From: a virus
Reading direction: 5' to 3' (one strand)
IMG/VR virus record: IMGVR_UViG_3300017991_003989
Span: 1 to 64,000 of that record
Length of the DNA: 64,000 nucleotides
The notes under the pieces were generated by a model that made no database searches, was not told where the DNA came from, and was given only the letters and a program-made list of their open reading frames with translations. Positions 9,362 through 17,686 of this stretch are shown one piece after another. The position numbers and the translations under genes were made by a program. The stretch's first letter is position 1, and each line of letters begins with the position of its first letter.

Positions 9362-11086
9362 GTGGCCGTTTATCACAAGTTCGGCCCGGCGGACGTAGTC
9401 CATTACAGTCTGAGCACATCCCCCAAGACAGAGCTGGCCTCCGGCTCTAGCGGCTGGAAGGGCAACACTGGGACCAACGGAACTTTGAGCATCTACGGCG
9501 GCATTCGTGCGCTGGAGAGAAGCATGTCTGCAGATGGCATAAGCATCCAGCCCGTCATAAATTTGCCTGCTTATAGCGCCGATGGAACCATCGAGCTGAC
9601 GGGATCGTATCCACATACAGGTTCAGTTGATTGGGTGAAGTGCAGAAACTCCGCGCTGGCATCAACAACTCAGTATGACTGGGGTGAGGAGCATTTCAAA
9701 CCGATAATGAACCTCTACGACTATTATGAGAGGTTCGATTACGATTACAATACGGGTTCATATGATTTCTACTGCTTGTACTCTCAGCCGACTTCTGATA
9801 ACGCTGTAGAATATGCAGACAGCGCCACTTACGACTTCATGTCATCATCTTATGCGATAGAGGCGAGGATTAAACCTCTGTCAATCACAGGTAGTGCTCA
9901 TAATAGGACGCTCATCGCTAGGGGAGACCTCTGGAGCTTCTACATTGACCAGACGACTGGCAATTTGGCATTTTCTGCGAGCGACGGAAGCGGCGTAATC
10001 TATACTTCGTCGTTCGCACCGACGAATAATAGGTGGAGCCACGTGGCATACAGCGTCAATGAGAGCGTCGGAAGCTTCCTCATTAACATGGTTGATGGAG
10101 GCCAATACAACATCACTGGTAGCATCGACGCAGGTTCCGATGTCATTAGGGTGTTTGCCGACAGCACTGGCTCCTCGACGTTCCACGGATTTGCGCATGA
10201 CGTGAAGGTGTGGAAAGCGGGAAGAACGTATGCTCAACTTTCTGCAAGCCATGCAAGCGTCTTGACGTCGTCTGGTTCTGAGGCTGACCTCATGCTTTAC
10301 GGAAGGTTCAATGATGGACCGCTTATGACATTTGACGCGATAACTGCGGGCTCTGGAGCGTTCGACCACTCTCTCACTGCGAACCATGGAACTATGGTGA
10401 AGTATGATGAGAGGTGTGCACCGGGTTGGCATCCGTGTGACGATGTCGGCTATACTGCGCAGAAGACAAGAGTGACGAGTTCCATAGATTTCATACGGTT
10501 GCTTCACGTACCAAGCCTCTATTACGGAAGACAGATGGCGACGGGTAGCGTGAAGCTTGTTTGTAACACGTACCTCTCTTCTAGCATAAAGAGGACGCTG
10601 GTAGATGATGGAAGGGGAGGTCTGTATATTTCAGGCTCAGTCAGTTCGGCATCTCTTGAGAATGCAGAGCATTATAAAGGTGTAGAGTGGCCGAAAGTTG
10701 GGAATGTCTTTTATTCAGAGGGTCTCGTTGTGATAAAGGACCCATCTCTCTTTGATTTTGGCGATTACGTCATGGGTGGTGAGACATCGCCGATGGCATC
10801 AGATGTCCTCCAGGTGAGCTTTAAGGGAACACAGAACATTCCAACGAAGGTCATGATGTGCAGGATAAATGGAGCGGCCTCGAATGCATCAAACAACGAG
10901 ACATTTACGAGCAGAAATGCTGATACTGGCAAGCTTGATGTGGTGAGAAGCAGCCCAATAACATATGTAACGGCTGTGGGCATATATAATGAGGAGCGAA
11001 AGCTCGTCGCTGTGGCGAAGCTGGCTCAGCCGGTTCGAAATCGTGAGCGTGACAAGATAAACATTCGGCTGAAATGTGATTTCTAA
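9362..11086 (+). CDS. Virion structural protein with LamG/concanavalin-like insertion
   Basis: A 574-residue protein starting with GTG, supported by a GGAGATAA site directly upstream; no ATG fits. It shares its C-terminal module with the preceding gene (GSVKLVCNTYL, GNVFYSEGLVVIKD, TYVTAVGIYNEERKLVAVAKL and QPV). Between the N-terminus and this module, about residues 145-325, lies a LamG/concanavalin-A-like jelly roll: AIEARIKPLS, RTLIARGDLWSFYID, NNRWSHVAYSVNE, FHGFAHDVKVWKAGRTYAQ. Such domains bind carbohydrate, so this copy may contact host glycans. The pair looks like a tandem duplication followed by domain insertion in one copy. Confidence 0.65.
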   Translation: MAVYHKFGPADVVHYSLSTSPKTELASGSSGWKGNTGTNGTLSIYGGIRALERSMSADGISIQPVINLPAYSADGTIELTGSYPHTGSVDWVKCRNSALASTTQYDWGEEHFKPIMNLYDYYERFDYDYNTGSYDFYCLYSQPTSDNAVEYADSATYDFMSSSYAIEARIKPLSITGSAHNRTLIARGDLWSFYIDQTTGNLAFSASDGSGVIYTSSFAPTNNRWSHVAYSVNESVGSFLINMVDGGQYNITGSIDAGSDVIRVFADSTGSSTFHGFAHDVKVWKAGRTYAQLSASHASVLTSSGSEADLMLYGRFNDGPLMTFDAITAGSGAFDHSLTANHGTMVKYDERCAPGWHPCDDVGYTAQKTRVTSSIDFIRLLHVPSLYYGRQMATGSVKLVCNTYLSSSIKRTLVDDGRGGLYISGSVSSASLENAEHYKGVEWPKVGNVFYSEGLVVIKDPSLFDFGDYVMGGETSPMASDVLQVSFKGTQNIPTKVMMCRINGAASNASNNETFTSRNADTGKLDVVRSSPITYVTAVGIYNEERKLVAVAKLAQPVRNRERDKINIRLKCDF

Positions 11087-11121
11087 CGATAATTAGATGC
11101 TATGCATCCATATTTACGGAC

Positions 11122-11853
11122 ATGGCAATCACATACGGGCTTTTTGACCCTAAGCACTGCATAATTCGATACGTCGGAAAGACAATACGTTCTGACGAGA
11201 AGAGATTACAACTTCATGATTATGAGGCTTTTGGGGCAAAAAGAAGAAATTGGAATAGACCAGTCTGTCGTTGGATACGAAAACTGATGAGTGAAGGTCG
11301 TTATCCTGACATCATCGTCCTCGAAGAATGTGAGACTGAGCAAGAAGCACTTGATATGGAGATAGTGTGGATAGCACGTCTTAAAGAGGATGGAGCACGT
11401 CTTCTTAATGCAACAGAGGGAGGAGATGGGATATCTGGTTATCGACATGATGATAAAAGTAAGGATAAGATTGCTGAAGCATCTCGTAATCAAGTTTGGA
11501 CAGACGAGAGAAAAAAGAAGATAGGAGATGCAATACGTGGTGATAACCATTATTTGAGAAAAAACCCTGAACTTCATCCCTTCTTGGGTAAGACACATTC
11601 TCCTGAAGCACGTCGTAAGATAGGTGAAGCGGGAAAAGGTCGTCCTGGACCAAGGAAAGGCGTAGAAGTATCGCAAGAAACTCGTCGTAGAATGAGTGAA
11701 AGTGCAAAGAAACGAAAAAGAAAACCGCGAACAGAAGAAACGAAAAGAAAAATATCAGAAGCACTTAAAGGAAGAGGTCATCCACAAACTGAAGAGACAC
11801 GTAGGAAAATTTCTTTAGCTTTTAAGAAGAAAAGAGAGAAAAAAAATAATTGA
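11122..11853 (+). CDS. GIY-YIG homing endonuclease with NUMOD3 repeats
   Basis: The N-terminus has the GIY-YIG fold: ITYGLFDP then IRYVGKT, an Arg-rich helix RPVCRWIRKLMSEG, and the catalytic-type Glu in EALDMEIVWIARLK, ending with NATEGGDGISGY. Residues about 115-240 are a run of NUMOD3-like helices (DKSKDKIAEASRNQVW, SPEARRKIGEAGKG, SQETRRRMSESAKK, TEETKRKISEALKG, TEETRRKISLAFKK). Each binds DNA in the phosphate-backbone style of this group. The very basic, A-rich C-terminus is typical. It is free-standing, between a structural gene and the resolvase gene, and I see no intron boundaries. Confidence 0.88.
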   Translation: MAITYGLFDPKHCIIRYVGKTIRSDEKRLQLHDYEAFGAKRRNWNRPVCRWIRKLMSEGRYPDIIVLEECETEQEALDMEIVWIARLKEDGARLLNATEGGDGISGYRHDDKSKDKIAEASRNQVWTDERKKKIGDAIRGDNHYLRKNPELHPFLGKTHSPEARRKIGEAGKGRPGPRKGVEVSQETRRRMSESAKKRKRKPRTEETKRKISEALKGRGHPQTEETRRKISLAFKKKREKKNN

Positions 11854-11867
11854 CATAAAATAATTTC

Positions 11868-12428
11868 ATGCCGATATCATATTACATGTATATCGGCCTC
11901 GACGTATCGACTGCGATAATAGGTTTCTGTCGTCTGAATGATGACGGAGGGCCGATGGAGTTCGATTATCTGGACCTTAGAAAAGCAGATAAGAGCCTCT
12001 TTAAGAAGTCTGAGATGTTCGATGAGTGGGTAGAGAGAAAATGTTTGGTCTCCAAGGAAGATGTGGTCTTCATCGAAGACAAGCTTTCTGGTTTCTCCGG
12101 CGGAAAGTCGATGCAACGGACAATCATAACGTTGGCCACATTCAACGCGATGGTCTCACTTAAGGTTTATCAACAGATAGGAAAAGAGCCTCTTTACATT
12201 CACCCATCCACCGCCAAGGCTCTAATGAAGAGTGATGGCCTAATTATACCAAAGGGTTCTGACAAGAAACGTGTGACGGTCGATTTTGTCAAGAATTCAC
12301 TCAACAATTTTCCCTACGTTGAGACGAGAAATGGCAATCCGCAAGCATATTGTTATGACATGGCCGACGCCTACATCACGGCGCGAGCTGGATACCTGAA
12401 ATACGCATGCGGAGAGAACAAAAGCTAG
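11868..12428 (+). CDS. RuvC-like Holliday junction resolvase
   Basis: An RNase H-fold nuclease of the RuvC type. YIGLDVSTAIIGF supplies the first catalytic Asp (D12), VVFIEDKLSG the Glu (E70), and CYDMADAYITAR the C-terminal acidic pair (D164, D167). At 186 residues it has the size of bacterial RuvC and phage resolvases. It would cut branched DNA during recombination-dependent replication and before packaging, taking the role of T4 gp49. ATG 11868 and ATG 11886 (MYIGLDV) are both possible starts, and neither has a clear ribosome site. The 3' end overlaps the primase gene by 22 bases. Confidence 0.82.
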   Translation: MPISYYMYIGLDVSTAIIGFCRLNDDGGPMEFDYLDLRKADKSLFKKSEMFDEWVERKCLVSKEDVVFIEDKLSGFSGGKSMQRTIITLATFNAMVSLKVYQQIGKEPLYIHPSTAKALMKSDGLIIPKGSDKKRVTVDFVKNSLNNFPYVETRNGNPQAYCYDMADAYITARAGYLKYACGENKS

Positions 12429-13324
12429 CGTCGATACGTCGTGTTTTAAACATCGAGAGCTTCAAGAAGGGTGATGAATACATCTTTTTTTGTCCTCGAC
12501 ACCAGCATCACAAAGCGAAGCTGAGCGTCAATCTGAAGACGGACAACTTTCACTGCTGGATTTGCGGGTGGAAGGGAAAGACGCTTCTTCCAATCTTCAG
12601 GATGGTCGGAGGCGAGGAGCTTCAGCTCTATCTTGAGAGCATTGGTAGGAAAAGAGATGTTGAAGATGAGGAAAGAAGATACGATAACCCTGTGCTTCCT
12701 GACACCTTCAGGACACTTTCGTCGAGTATCATTTCGCCATACGCGAGAGCGGCGTTTATGTATTGTAAAGGACGAGGTCTATCTGAAGAGGACATTCTCA
12801 GGTTCAAGCTCGGATATTGTGAAGACGGAGAATACAGATACAGGGTCATCGTCCCATCTTTCGATGCGAACGGTGAGCTCAATTTCTTCGTAGGACGAAA
12901 GTTTTACGATCACATCGGACTTTCCTACAAACATGGAAACTTTGACAAAGACATCATCTTCAATGAGTATCTGATCGATTGGGATGAGCCGATAATACTG
13001 ACAGAGGGACCATTTGACGCTATGAAAGCGGGAACGAATGCGATACCGTTACAGGGAACGATACTGAGGGAAGAAATGAAGTTATTTCAGAAGATAGTCT
13101 CCTCTGGAACTAAGATATACGTCGCTTTAGATGCTGACGCGAGGAAAAAGCAAATGAAGCTTGTGAAGATGCTGATGGAGTATGACGTGAATGTGTTCAG
13201 TGTCTCTCTGAATGATGCAGAAGACCTGGGAGACATGAAGAAGGAGGACATTTCCTCCGCTTTGGAGTGTGCAAGACCGGTGAGGTCAGAAATTGACATG
13301 CTTAGACTGAGAGTATCTGCGTGA
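12407..13324 (+). CDS. DnaG-type DNA primase (zinc finger + Toprim)
   Basis: A 305-residue primase. A CHC2-type zinc-binding site is formed by C29, H32, C50 and C53 (FFCPRHQ ... FHCWICGWKG). A Toprim catalytic domain follows: ILTEGPFDAMKAG gives the metal-binding Glu (about 200) and IYVALDADARKK the DxD (about 242-244). No helicase domain is fused, so it resembles T4 gp61 in role and would make RNA primers for the lagging strand. It overlaps the resolvase by 22 bases and its TGA is shared with the ATG of the next small gene (TGATG), so the set is probably co-translated. Confidence 0.88.
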   Translation: MRREQKLASIRRVLNIESFKKGDEYIFFCPRHQHHKAKLSVNLKTDNFHCWICGWKGKTLLPIFRMVGGEELQLYLESIGRKRDVEDEERRYDNPVLPDTFRTLSSSIISPYARAAFMYCKGRGLSEEDILRFKLGYCEDGEYRYRVIVPSFDANGELNFFVGRKFYDHIGLSYKHGNFDKDIIFNEYLIDWDEPIILTEGPFDAMKAGTNAIPLQGTILREEMKLFQKIVSSGTKIYVALDADARKKQMKLVKMLMEYDVNVFSVSLNDAEDLGDMKKEDISSALECARPVRSEIDMLRLRVSA

Positions 13325-13533
13325 TGAACGAACGAGATTTAACGAGGTTGAATTACTTGTTGGATGCGCTTACTGCAAATCCTTTGAAGTTTCGTAAGTT
13401 CCTTGATATTCTTCGTGCACGAGAAGTTTCTCAAGAACTAGAAGAAGTCCTATGTTTTATCCATGACGAGATTGAGAGAGACGTCAATGTGAATATTCGT
13501 AGTGTTGTTCTTTCATATTTGGTGCTTGCATGA
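13324..13533 (+). CDS. Small conserved-position protein, unknown
   Basis: A 69-residue, mostly helical protein (NERDLTRLNYLLDALTANPL ... ELEEVLCFIHDEIERDV). ATG 13324 overlaps the primase stop (TGATG) and its own TGA overlaps the ATG of the SbcD-SbcC gene (ATGA), so it is stitched between two replication genes. No family recognised. It may be an accessory of either partner, which is inference from coupling only. Confidence 0.55.
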   Translation: MNERDLTRLNYLLDALTANPLKFRKFLDILRAREVSQELEEVLCFIHDEIERDVNVNIRSVVLSYLVLA

Positions 13534-16500
13534 AGATAGCACACGTTAGCGATATCCACCTGCGTAATCTCAAATACCACAGTGAATATCACAAGGTATT
13601 CGAGAATTTCTATGGCCTCCTGAGAGAGATACAACCGGACATCGTTGTAAATACGGGTGATACGGCGCACGCGAAGGTGCAGATATCACCAGAGTTCGTT
13701 CAGATGTGCTCGGATCACATTAAGGCCGTATCGGAGATTGCCCCCTACCATATACTTCTCGGCAATCATGACCTCAATTTGGCGAACCTCAATAGGAGAG
13801 ACGCCATTTCACCAATCGTTGAGAGCATCAATAGCGACAGGGTGGTGCTTCATAAGAGATGTGGTTCGTGGGGGGAACTATGGGGCGAAGAAGATGGATA
13901 CGAATTTTACATCTTTTCATGCGCTGATAAGAAGAACTATCCAACACGATTTAATCTTGATCCAGGCAAGAATGTACTTCGTATTGGCTTGTTCCACGGG
14001 ACCGTCCGTGGCTGCGAGACCGACACTGAATGGATGATGCGAGACGCCGAGCTCGACATCTCTCGTTTTGAGGGTCTCGATTTCGTGATGATGGGAGACA
14101 TCCACAAGCATCAGTTCATGGATGTAGAAAAGAGGATTGCTTACGCTGGCTCTCTCATCCAACAGAACTACGGTGAGAGCATCGAGAAGGGCTTCCTTCT
14201 CTGGGACATAAGAAGCAAGGACGATTTTGACGTGGAGCTAATTCCCGTAGAGGGAAGCAGGAAGTTCTACACGGTCGAGCTAAACGACGATCTCAGCATA
14301 CCTGATGTCGAGCTGGATGAGGGTTCTAGGGTTAGATTAGTCTCTCCGAGAAAACATACTCTTAGCGAGCAGCACATATTCGAACGTGAAGCGAAGAAAC
14401 GTTTCAAGCCATACGACTTAGCAGTAGCACTGTCTTCGAACATCGGCATGCAAGCTACGAATATTGCTGCGAAGACGATAAAGATGGAGAGACTGAGAGA
14501 TATCGATGTTCAGGAGAAATTGATAAGAAAGTTTCTTGAGGGAAGAACGATATCTGATGAGGTTATGTCACAGATACTTGAGCTCAACAAGCGTTATCAA
14601 CTTACCATTGAGAAGGAGGAAGAGGTCATTCGTGATATCTCATGGAAGGTGGATAGCATTGCGTGGAACGGAATGTTCAATTATGGTGATGGAAATGTAA
14701 TCGACTTTTCGAAGATGAAGGGCATCATCGGCATGTTCGCGCCGAACGGTTCAGGAAAATCGGCGCTTATCGACGTGATAACGACGACGCTCTTCAATAA
14801 GACGACGAAGGGCGTTAATAAGAACATTGAGCTCATTAACGATAGGAAACAGACCGCAGAAATGGTGGCTTACATTTCGACGAGCGATGAACAATATGTA
14901 GTTGAGAGGGGAATTGAGAGGGTCAGATACGGCAAGAAGAAATTTGAAGTAGAAAAAGAATGGGGAAAGACATCTCTTGACTTCACTGTGAGAAATGAGC
15001 TAGGCGAAGAGAAGGTGAGCGGAACTCAGAGGACAGAGACTGAGAAGCTCGTGAGGAAGCGAATAGGAACTTACGATGACTTCGTGCTGACAACGCTCCT
15101 TACACAGGGACGTGAGAGCGACCTCATCAAATGTAAGGAGACTGAGCGCAGGAAGATACTCTCTAAGTTCATGGATCTTGACATTTTTGAGCAGAAAGCG
15201 AAGATGGCCAAAGAAGAAAGCAAGACGTTCGTAAAGAAGCTCAAAGAGATCGAGGGAGAGGACTTAGAGGAGTTAAAGAAGAGCTCGGAACTTGAGCTAA
15301 ATGCAACGAAACACGAAGTGACGTCCGAGGAGACGAAAAGAAAATCGATAGTGAAGAGCCTAGAGACGCTCAGAGATATGATTTCTAACCTGAAAGCATC
15401 AAGAAAAGATGCAATACAGAGTTTCGATATAAAGAAGATTGAGAGGATGAGAAACGATGTATTCACGAAATGGAGCGAGTGGAAGACAATATTAGATGAT
15501 CAAAGATGCTCACTCAGAAGCACCAAAGAGACCCTCAGAGACCTCGAACAGGAGAGGGCTGTGTTCCCCATCGAGGACTATATGAGGGGACAGAAGGAGC
15601 TTGAGGGCTACGAGAGAAGCATCCATGCCGCCGATGCGGACCTCGAGAACCAGTCGAGAATTCTCGGGGAATATATGAAGAACGCGAAGTTCCTCGCGAG
15701 CGTTCCATGCGGCGACAAGTATCCAAAATGCAAGTTTCTAATCGAGGCGTTTGAGAAGAAGGGCGATATAGAAGAGCAGAGAGAGAAAGTTCTGCGATGT
15801 CAAAAGACAGTTCGTGAGTTTGAAGATGAGATAAACAGCTTGAAGTCTGAAAAGTATGAAGAGAAGATAGCCAGATACGAACAGATGACGAGGAAAATAG
15901 CTCAGATGTCATCTGATGTTGTAAGCTTAGCTGTGGGGATTGAAAATACAGAGCTGAAGATGATGTCAGAGTGGAAGGATGCGCTTAGGTTAGACGCCGA
16001 TGAGCTCAGTTATCTTAAGACTAGGGACGATATTGAGAAAAATAAAGATATCGACGTTGACATCGAGCGGACAGAGAAGATGATTTCCGTTCAGCAGGAG
16101 CAGATTGAGTTCATTAATAAAAAGATAATAGAACTTACCAAGAAGCAGGGTGCCACGGAGATAATCGTTGAGCAGGTCAATAAGCAGATGAAAGAGCTCA
16201 AGAAAATGCGCACGCTCTGCGATGCTTATGAGCATTATTGTGATGCGATGGGCAAGCACGGCATCTCGTATCAAATTTTGGTAGAAAAGCTTCCGCTGTT
16301 GAACGAGGAGATAAACAAGATACTTTCCACAATCGTAAAATTCAATGTCATCCTCGACCACAATGAAGATGATCAGACAATTAGCATGTTTCTTCAGTAT
16401 GGAGATCATAGTAATAGAAATTTGAAGCTGGCAGGTGGAGCGGAGAAGCTAATAGCGTCAATCGCAATCCGCGTAGCACTGTTAAGCATAACCAATCTAC

Positions 16501-16709
16501 CGAAGAACAACATGTTCATTATCGATGAGGGTTTTGGCAGCCTCGACGCGAAAAATCTTGATAACATCAACAGGATGTTTAACTATTTACGTATGATGTT
16601 TGACCATGTCCTAATCATTAGTCATATTGATTTGATGAAAGATATGGTCGACCATAGCGTAACAATACTGACAGACGACAAACAATTTAGCAAGGTAGAA
16701 GTGATATGA
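13530..16709 (+). CDS. Fused SbcD-SbcC (Mre11-Rad50, T4 gp47-gp46) nuclease-ATPase
   Basis: One 1059-residue chain carries both halves of the Mre11-Rad50 complex. Residues 1 to about 300 are the SbcD/Mre11 phosphoesterase: D8 and H10 in VSDIH, NTGD (about 39-42), GNHD (about 78-81) and GDIHKH (about 188-193). From about 370 on it is SbcC/Rad50: Walker A FAPNGSGKSA (about 402-411), Q-loop region LLTQGRESD, long coiled coils either side of a zinc-hook-like CGDKYPKC (about 726-733), signature LAGGAEK (about 966), Walker B MFIIDEGFGSLD (about 993) and the H-loop IISHID. In T4 and most bacteria these are two genes. The complex resects DNA ends for recombination-dependent replication. I find no stop or shift at the junction. 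It is coupled by ATGA overlaps on both sides. Confidence 0.93.
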   Translation: MKIAHVSDIHLRNLKYHSEYHKVFENFYGLLREIQPDIVVNTGDTAHAKVQISPEFVQMCSDHIKAVSEIAPYHILLGNHDLNLANLNRRDAISPIVESINSDRVVLHKRCGSWGELWGEEDGYEFYIFSCADKKNYPTRFNLDPGKNVLRIGLFHGTVRGCETDTEWMMRDAELDISRFEGLDFVMMGDIHKHQFMDVEKRIAYAGSLIQQNYGESIEKGFLLWDIRSKDDFDVELIPVEGSRKFYTVELNDDLSIPDVELDEGSRVRLVSPRKHTLSEQHIFEREAKKRFKPYDLAVALSSNIGMQATNIAAKTIKMERLRDIDVQEKLIRKFLEGRTISDEVMSQILELNKRYQLTIEKEEEVIRDISWKVDSIAWNGMFNYGDGNVIDFSKMKGIIGMFAPNGSGKSALIDVITTTLFNKTTKGVNKNIELINDRKQTAEMVAYISTSDEQYVVERGIERVRYGKKKFEVEKEWGKTSLDFTVRNELGEEKVSGTQRTETEKLVRKRIGTYDDFVLTTLLTQGRESDLIKCKETERRKILSKFMDLDIFEQKAKMAKEESKTFVKKLKEIEGEDLEELKKSSELELNATKHEVTSEETKRKSIVKSLETLRDMISNLKASRKDAIQSFDIKKIERMRNDVFTKWSEWKTILDDQRCSLRSTKETLRDLEQERAVFPIEDYMRGQKELEGYERSIHAADADLENQSRILGEYMKNAKFLASVPCGDKYPKCKFLIEAFEKKGDIEEQREKVLRCQKTVREFEDEINSLKSEKYEEKIARYEQMTRKIAQMSSDVVSLAVGIENTELKMMSEWKDALRLDADELSYLKTRDDIEKNKDIDVDIERTEKMISVQQEQIEFINKKIIELTKKQGATEIIVEQVNKQMKELKKMRTLCDAYEHYCDAMGKHGISYQILVEKLPLLNEEINKILSTIVKFNVILDHNEDDQTISMFLQYGDHSNRNLKLAGGAEKLIASIAIRVALLSITNLPKNNMFIIDEGFGSLDAKNLDNINRMFNYLRMMFDHVLIISHIDLMKDMVDHSVTILTDDKQFSKVEVI

Positions 16710-16948
16710 GTGATATGAGTGATAAAGAGCATTTAACTATTTTTGTTCCTGTAGATGAAAACGGTAAAGATGATAAAGACGGAAAGTTTTTACGTGGTCA
16801 TAAGAAATTTGTCGATGGAACGAAACAAGAAACAGGCATCTTCAGACCAGTAGTTGAGGGTGAAGAATTTGATGAAAACGCTGAATATGCTGTAGTTTAT
16901 AGATCGGCAGAGAATTTTGTGCCGTATAAGATTGTGAGGATAAAATGA
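16706..16948 (+). CDS. Small acidic protein, unknown
   Basis: An 80-residue protein overlapping the previous stop by ATGA. A second in-frame ATG at 16715 repeats the opening MSD, so the exact start is uncertain. Beta-rich with charged loops (TIFVPVDENGKDDKDGK, YAVVYRSAENFVPYKIVRI), no membrane segment, no family recognised. Its stop overlaps the next start (ATGA). Confidence 0.5.
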   Translation: MSDMSDKEHLTIFVPVDENGKDDKDGKFLRGHKKFVDGTKQETGIFRPVVEGEEFDENAEYAVVYRSAENFVPYKIVRIK

Positions 16949-17202
16949 ACCCCTGGATGACGAATACATCGGGAAAAAAAGATGCTGTCTTGACGATGGC
17001 ATTTATAGGTTTTATTTTGGTTGTCATTAAGGTTCTTCTTGCTGGCTCTACAATTATCTGGAATGGTGACACAATTAGTTTCGGCGAGATTGATGCGCCT
17101 ACAATTGGTGCAATATTGACGCCAACTTTAGGTGCTTATTGTGCCAGGCGATTTACAGATAAGAAGTATTTTAGTGAAAACAATGAAGAAAAAAGACCCT
17201 GA
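16945..17202 (+). CDS. Small two-helix membrane protein, holin-like
   Basis: An 85-residue protein with two hydrophobic segments: about residues 15-32 (LTMAFIGFILVVIKVLL) and about 51-64 (APTIGAILTPTLGAYCA), joined by a short polar loop and followed by a charged tail (RRFTDKKYFSENNEEKR). The size and topology fit a class II holin or a small inner-membrane protein. A coiled-coil, single-membrane-span gene resembling an i-spanin lies two genes downstream, which supports a lysis role, but no endolysin is adjacent. The 3' end overlaps the HNH endonuclease gene by 20 bases. Confidence 0.5.
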   Translation: MNPWMTNTSGKKDAVLTMAFIGFILVVIKVLLAGSTIIWNGDTISFGEIDAPTIGAILTPTLGAYCARRFTDKKYFSENNEEKRP

Positions 17203-17683
17203 ACGTTCTAGAAGAGCTAAAGAGTTTTGGAGCAGGCCTGGATATCGTAAGAAGATGTCTGTTGCGGCATCTAAAGGTAGTAAGAAACGATGGTCAAGAC
17301 CTGAAGAAATTCAAAAATTTAGAAAATTAGTCGTTGAGCCGAGTGTAATCAGATATTTTATGAACGGATATTCCGTTGATGAAAAGGGTGCATATAGTTA
17401 TGTAAAGATGATTTGTGAGCAGCATAACATTTCACCTGAAAAGCTTGTTTTCTATTACGAAAGGTCAAATTTCGTTTGTGAGTGTTGTAGTAGAGAAGCC
17501 CCTCATTTTAAGATGAATGGAAGTAGGGGCACAAAGACAAAGCTGTGCGTTGACCATGACCACGATACTGGTTTGGTGCGAGGCATATTATGTCATTCTT
17601 GTAATGTTGCGCTCGGACTTTTAGACCATGATTATATCTTGTGCGAGAAATTAGCAGAATATCTTAAAAGAGAAGAGGAATAG
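17183..17683 (+). CDS. HNH / endonuclease VII-family homing endonuclease
   Basis: A 166-residue protein from ATG 17183; the frame is open further upstream but that part overlaps the membrane-protein gene. The C-terminal half is an endonuclease VII-type HNH domain: zinc cysteines in CECCSRE and CHSCN, the catalytic run KLCVDHDHDTGLVRGILCH, and NVALGLLDHD. The N-terminus has NUMOD-like basic repeats (RRAKEFWSRPGYRKKMS, ASKGSKKRWSRPEE), which suggest a homing enzyme rather than the phage's own resolvase; a RuvC-like resolvase is already present at 11868. A+T-rich compared with the terminase region. Confidence 0.8.
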   Translation: MKKKDPERSRRAKEFWSRPGYRKKMSVAASKGSKKRWSRPEEIQKFRKLVVEPSVIRYFMNGYSVDEKGAYSYVKMICEQHNISPEKLVFYYERSNFVCECCSREAPHFKMNGSRGTKTKLCVDHDHDTGLVRGILCHSCNVALGLLDHDYILCEKLAEYLKREEE

Positions 17684-17686
17684 GGA

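Noticed and set aside
9881-10507. 208-codon minus-strand frame opposite the LamG gene
   Set aside because: Arg/Cys/His-rich shadow product; the + strand carries a recognisable LamG domain throughout.
11122-11853. Group I or II intron around the GIY-YIG genes
   Set aside because: Flanking genes are complete on either side and no intron core structure or split reading frame is visible.
11850-11886. TTGACA-like sequence at the resolvase start as a sigma70 promoter
   Set aside because: No acceptable -10 box at 16-18 bases, and it overlaps the endonuclease stop.
17183-17683. Considered as the phage's own endonuclease VII resolvase (T4 gp49)
   Set aside because: NUMOD-like basic N-terminus, A+T-rich insertion between membrane-protein genes, and a RuvC-like resolvase already present favour a homing enzyme.
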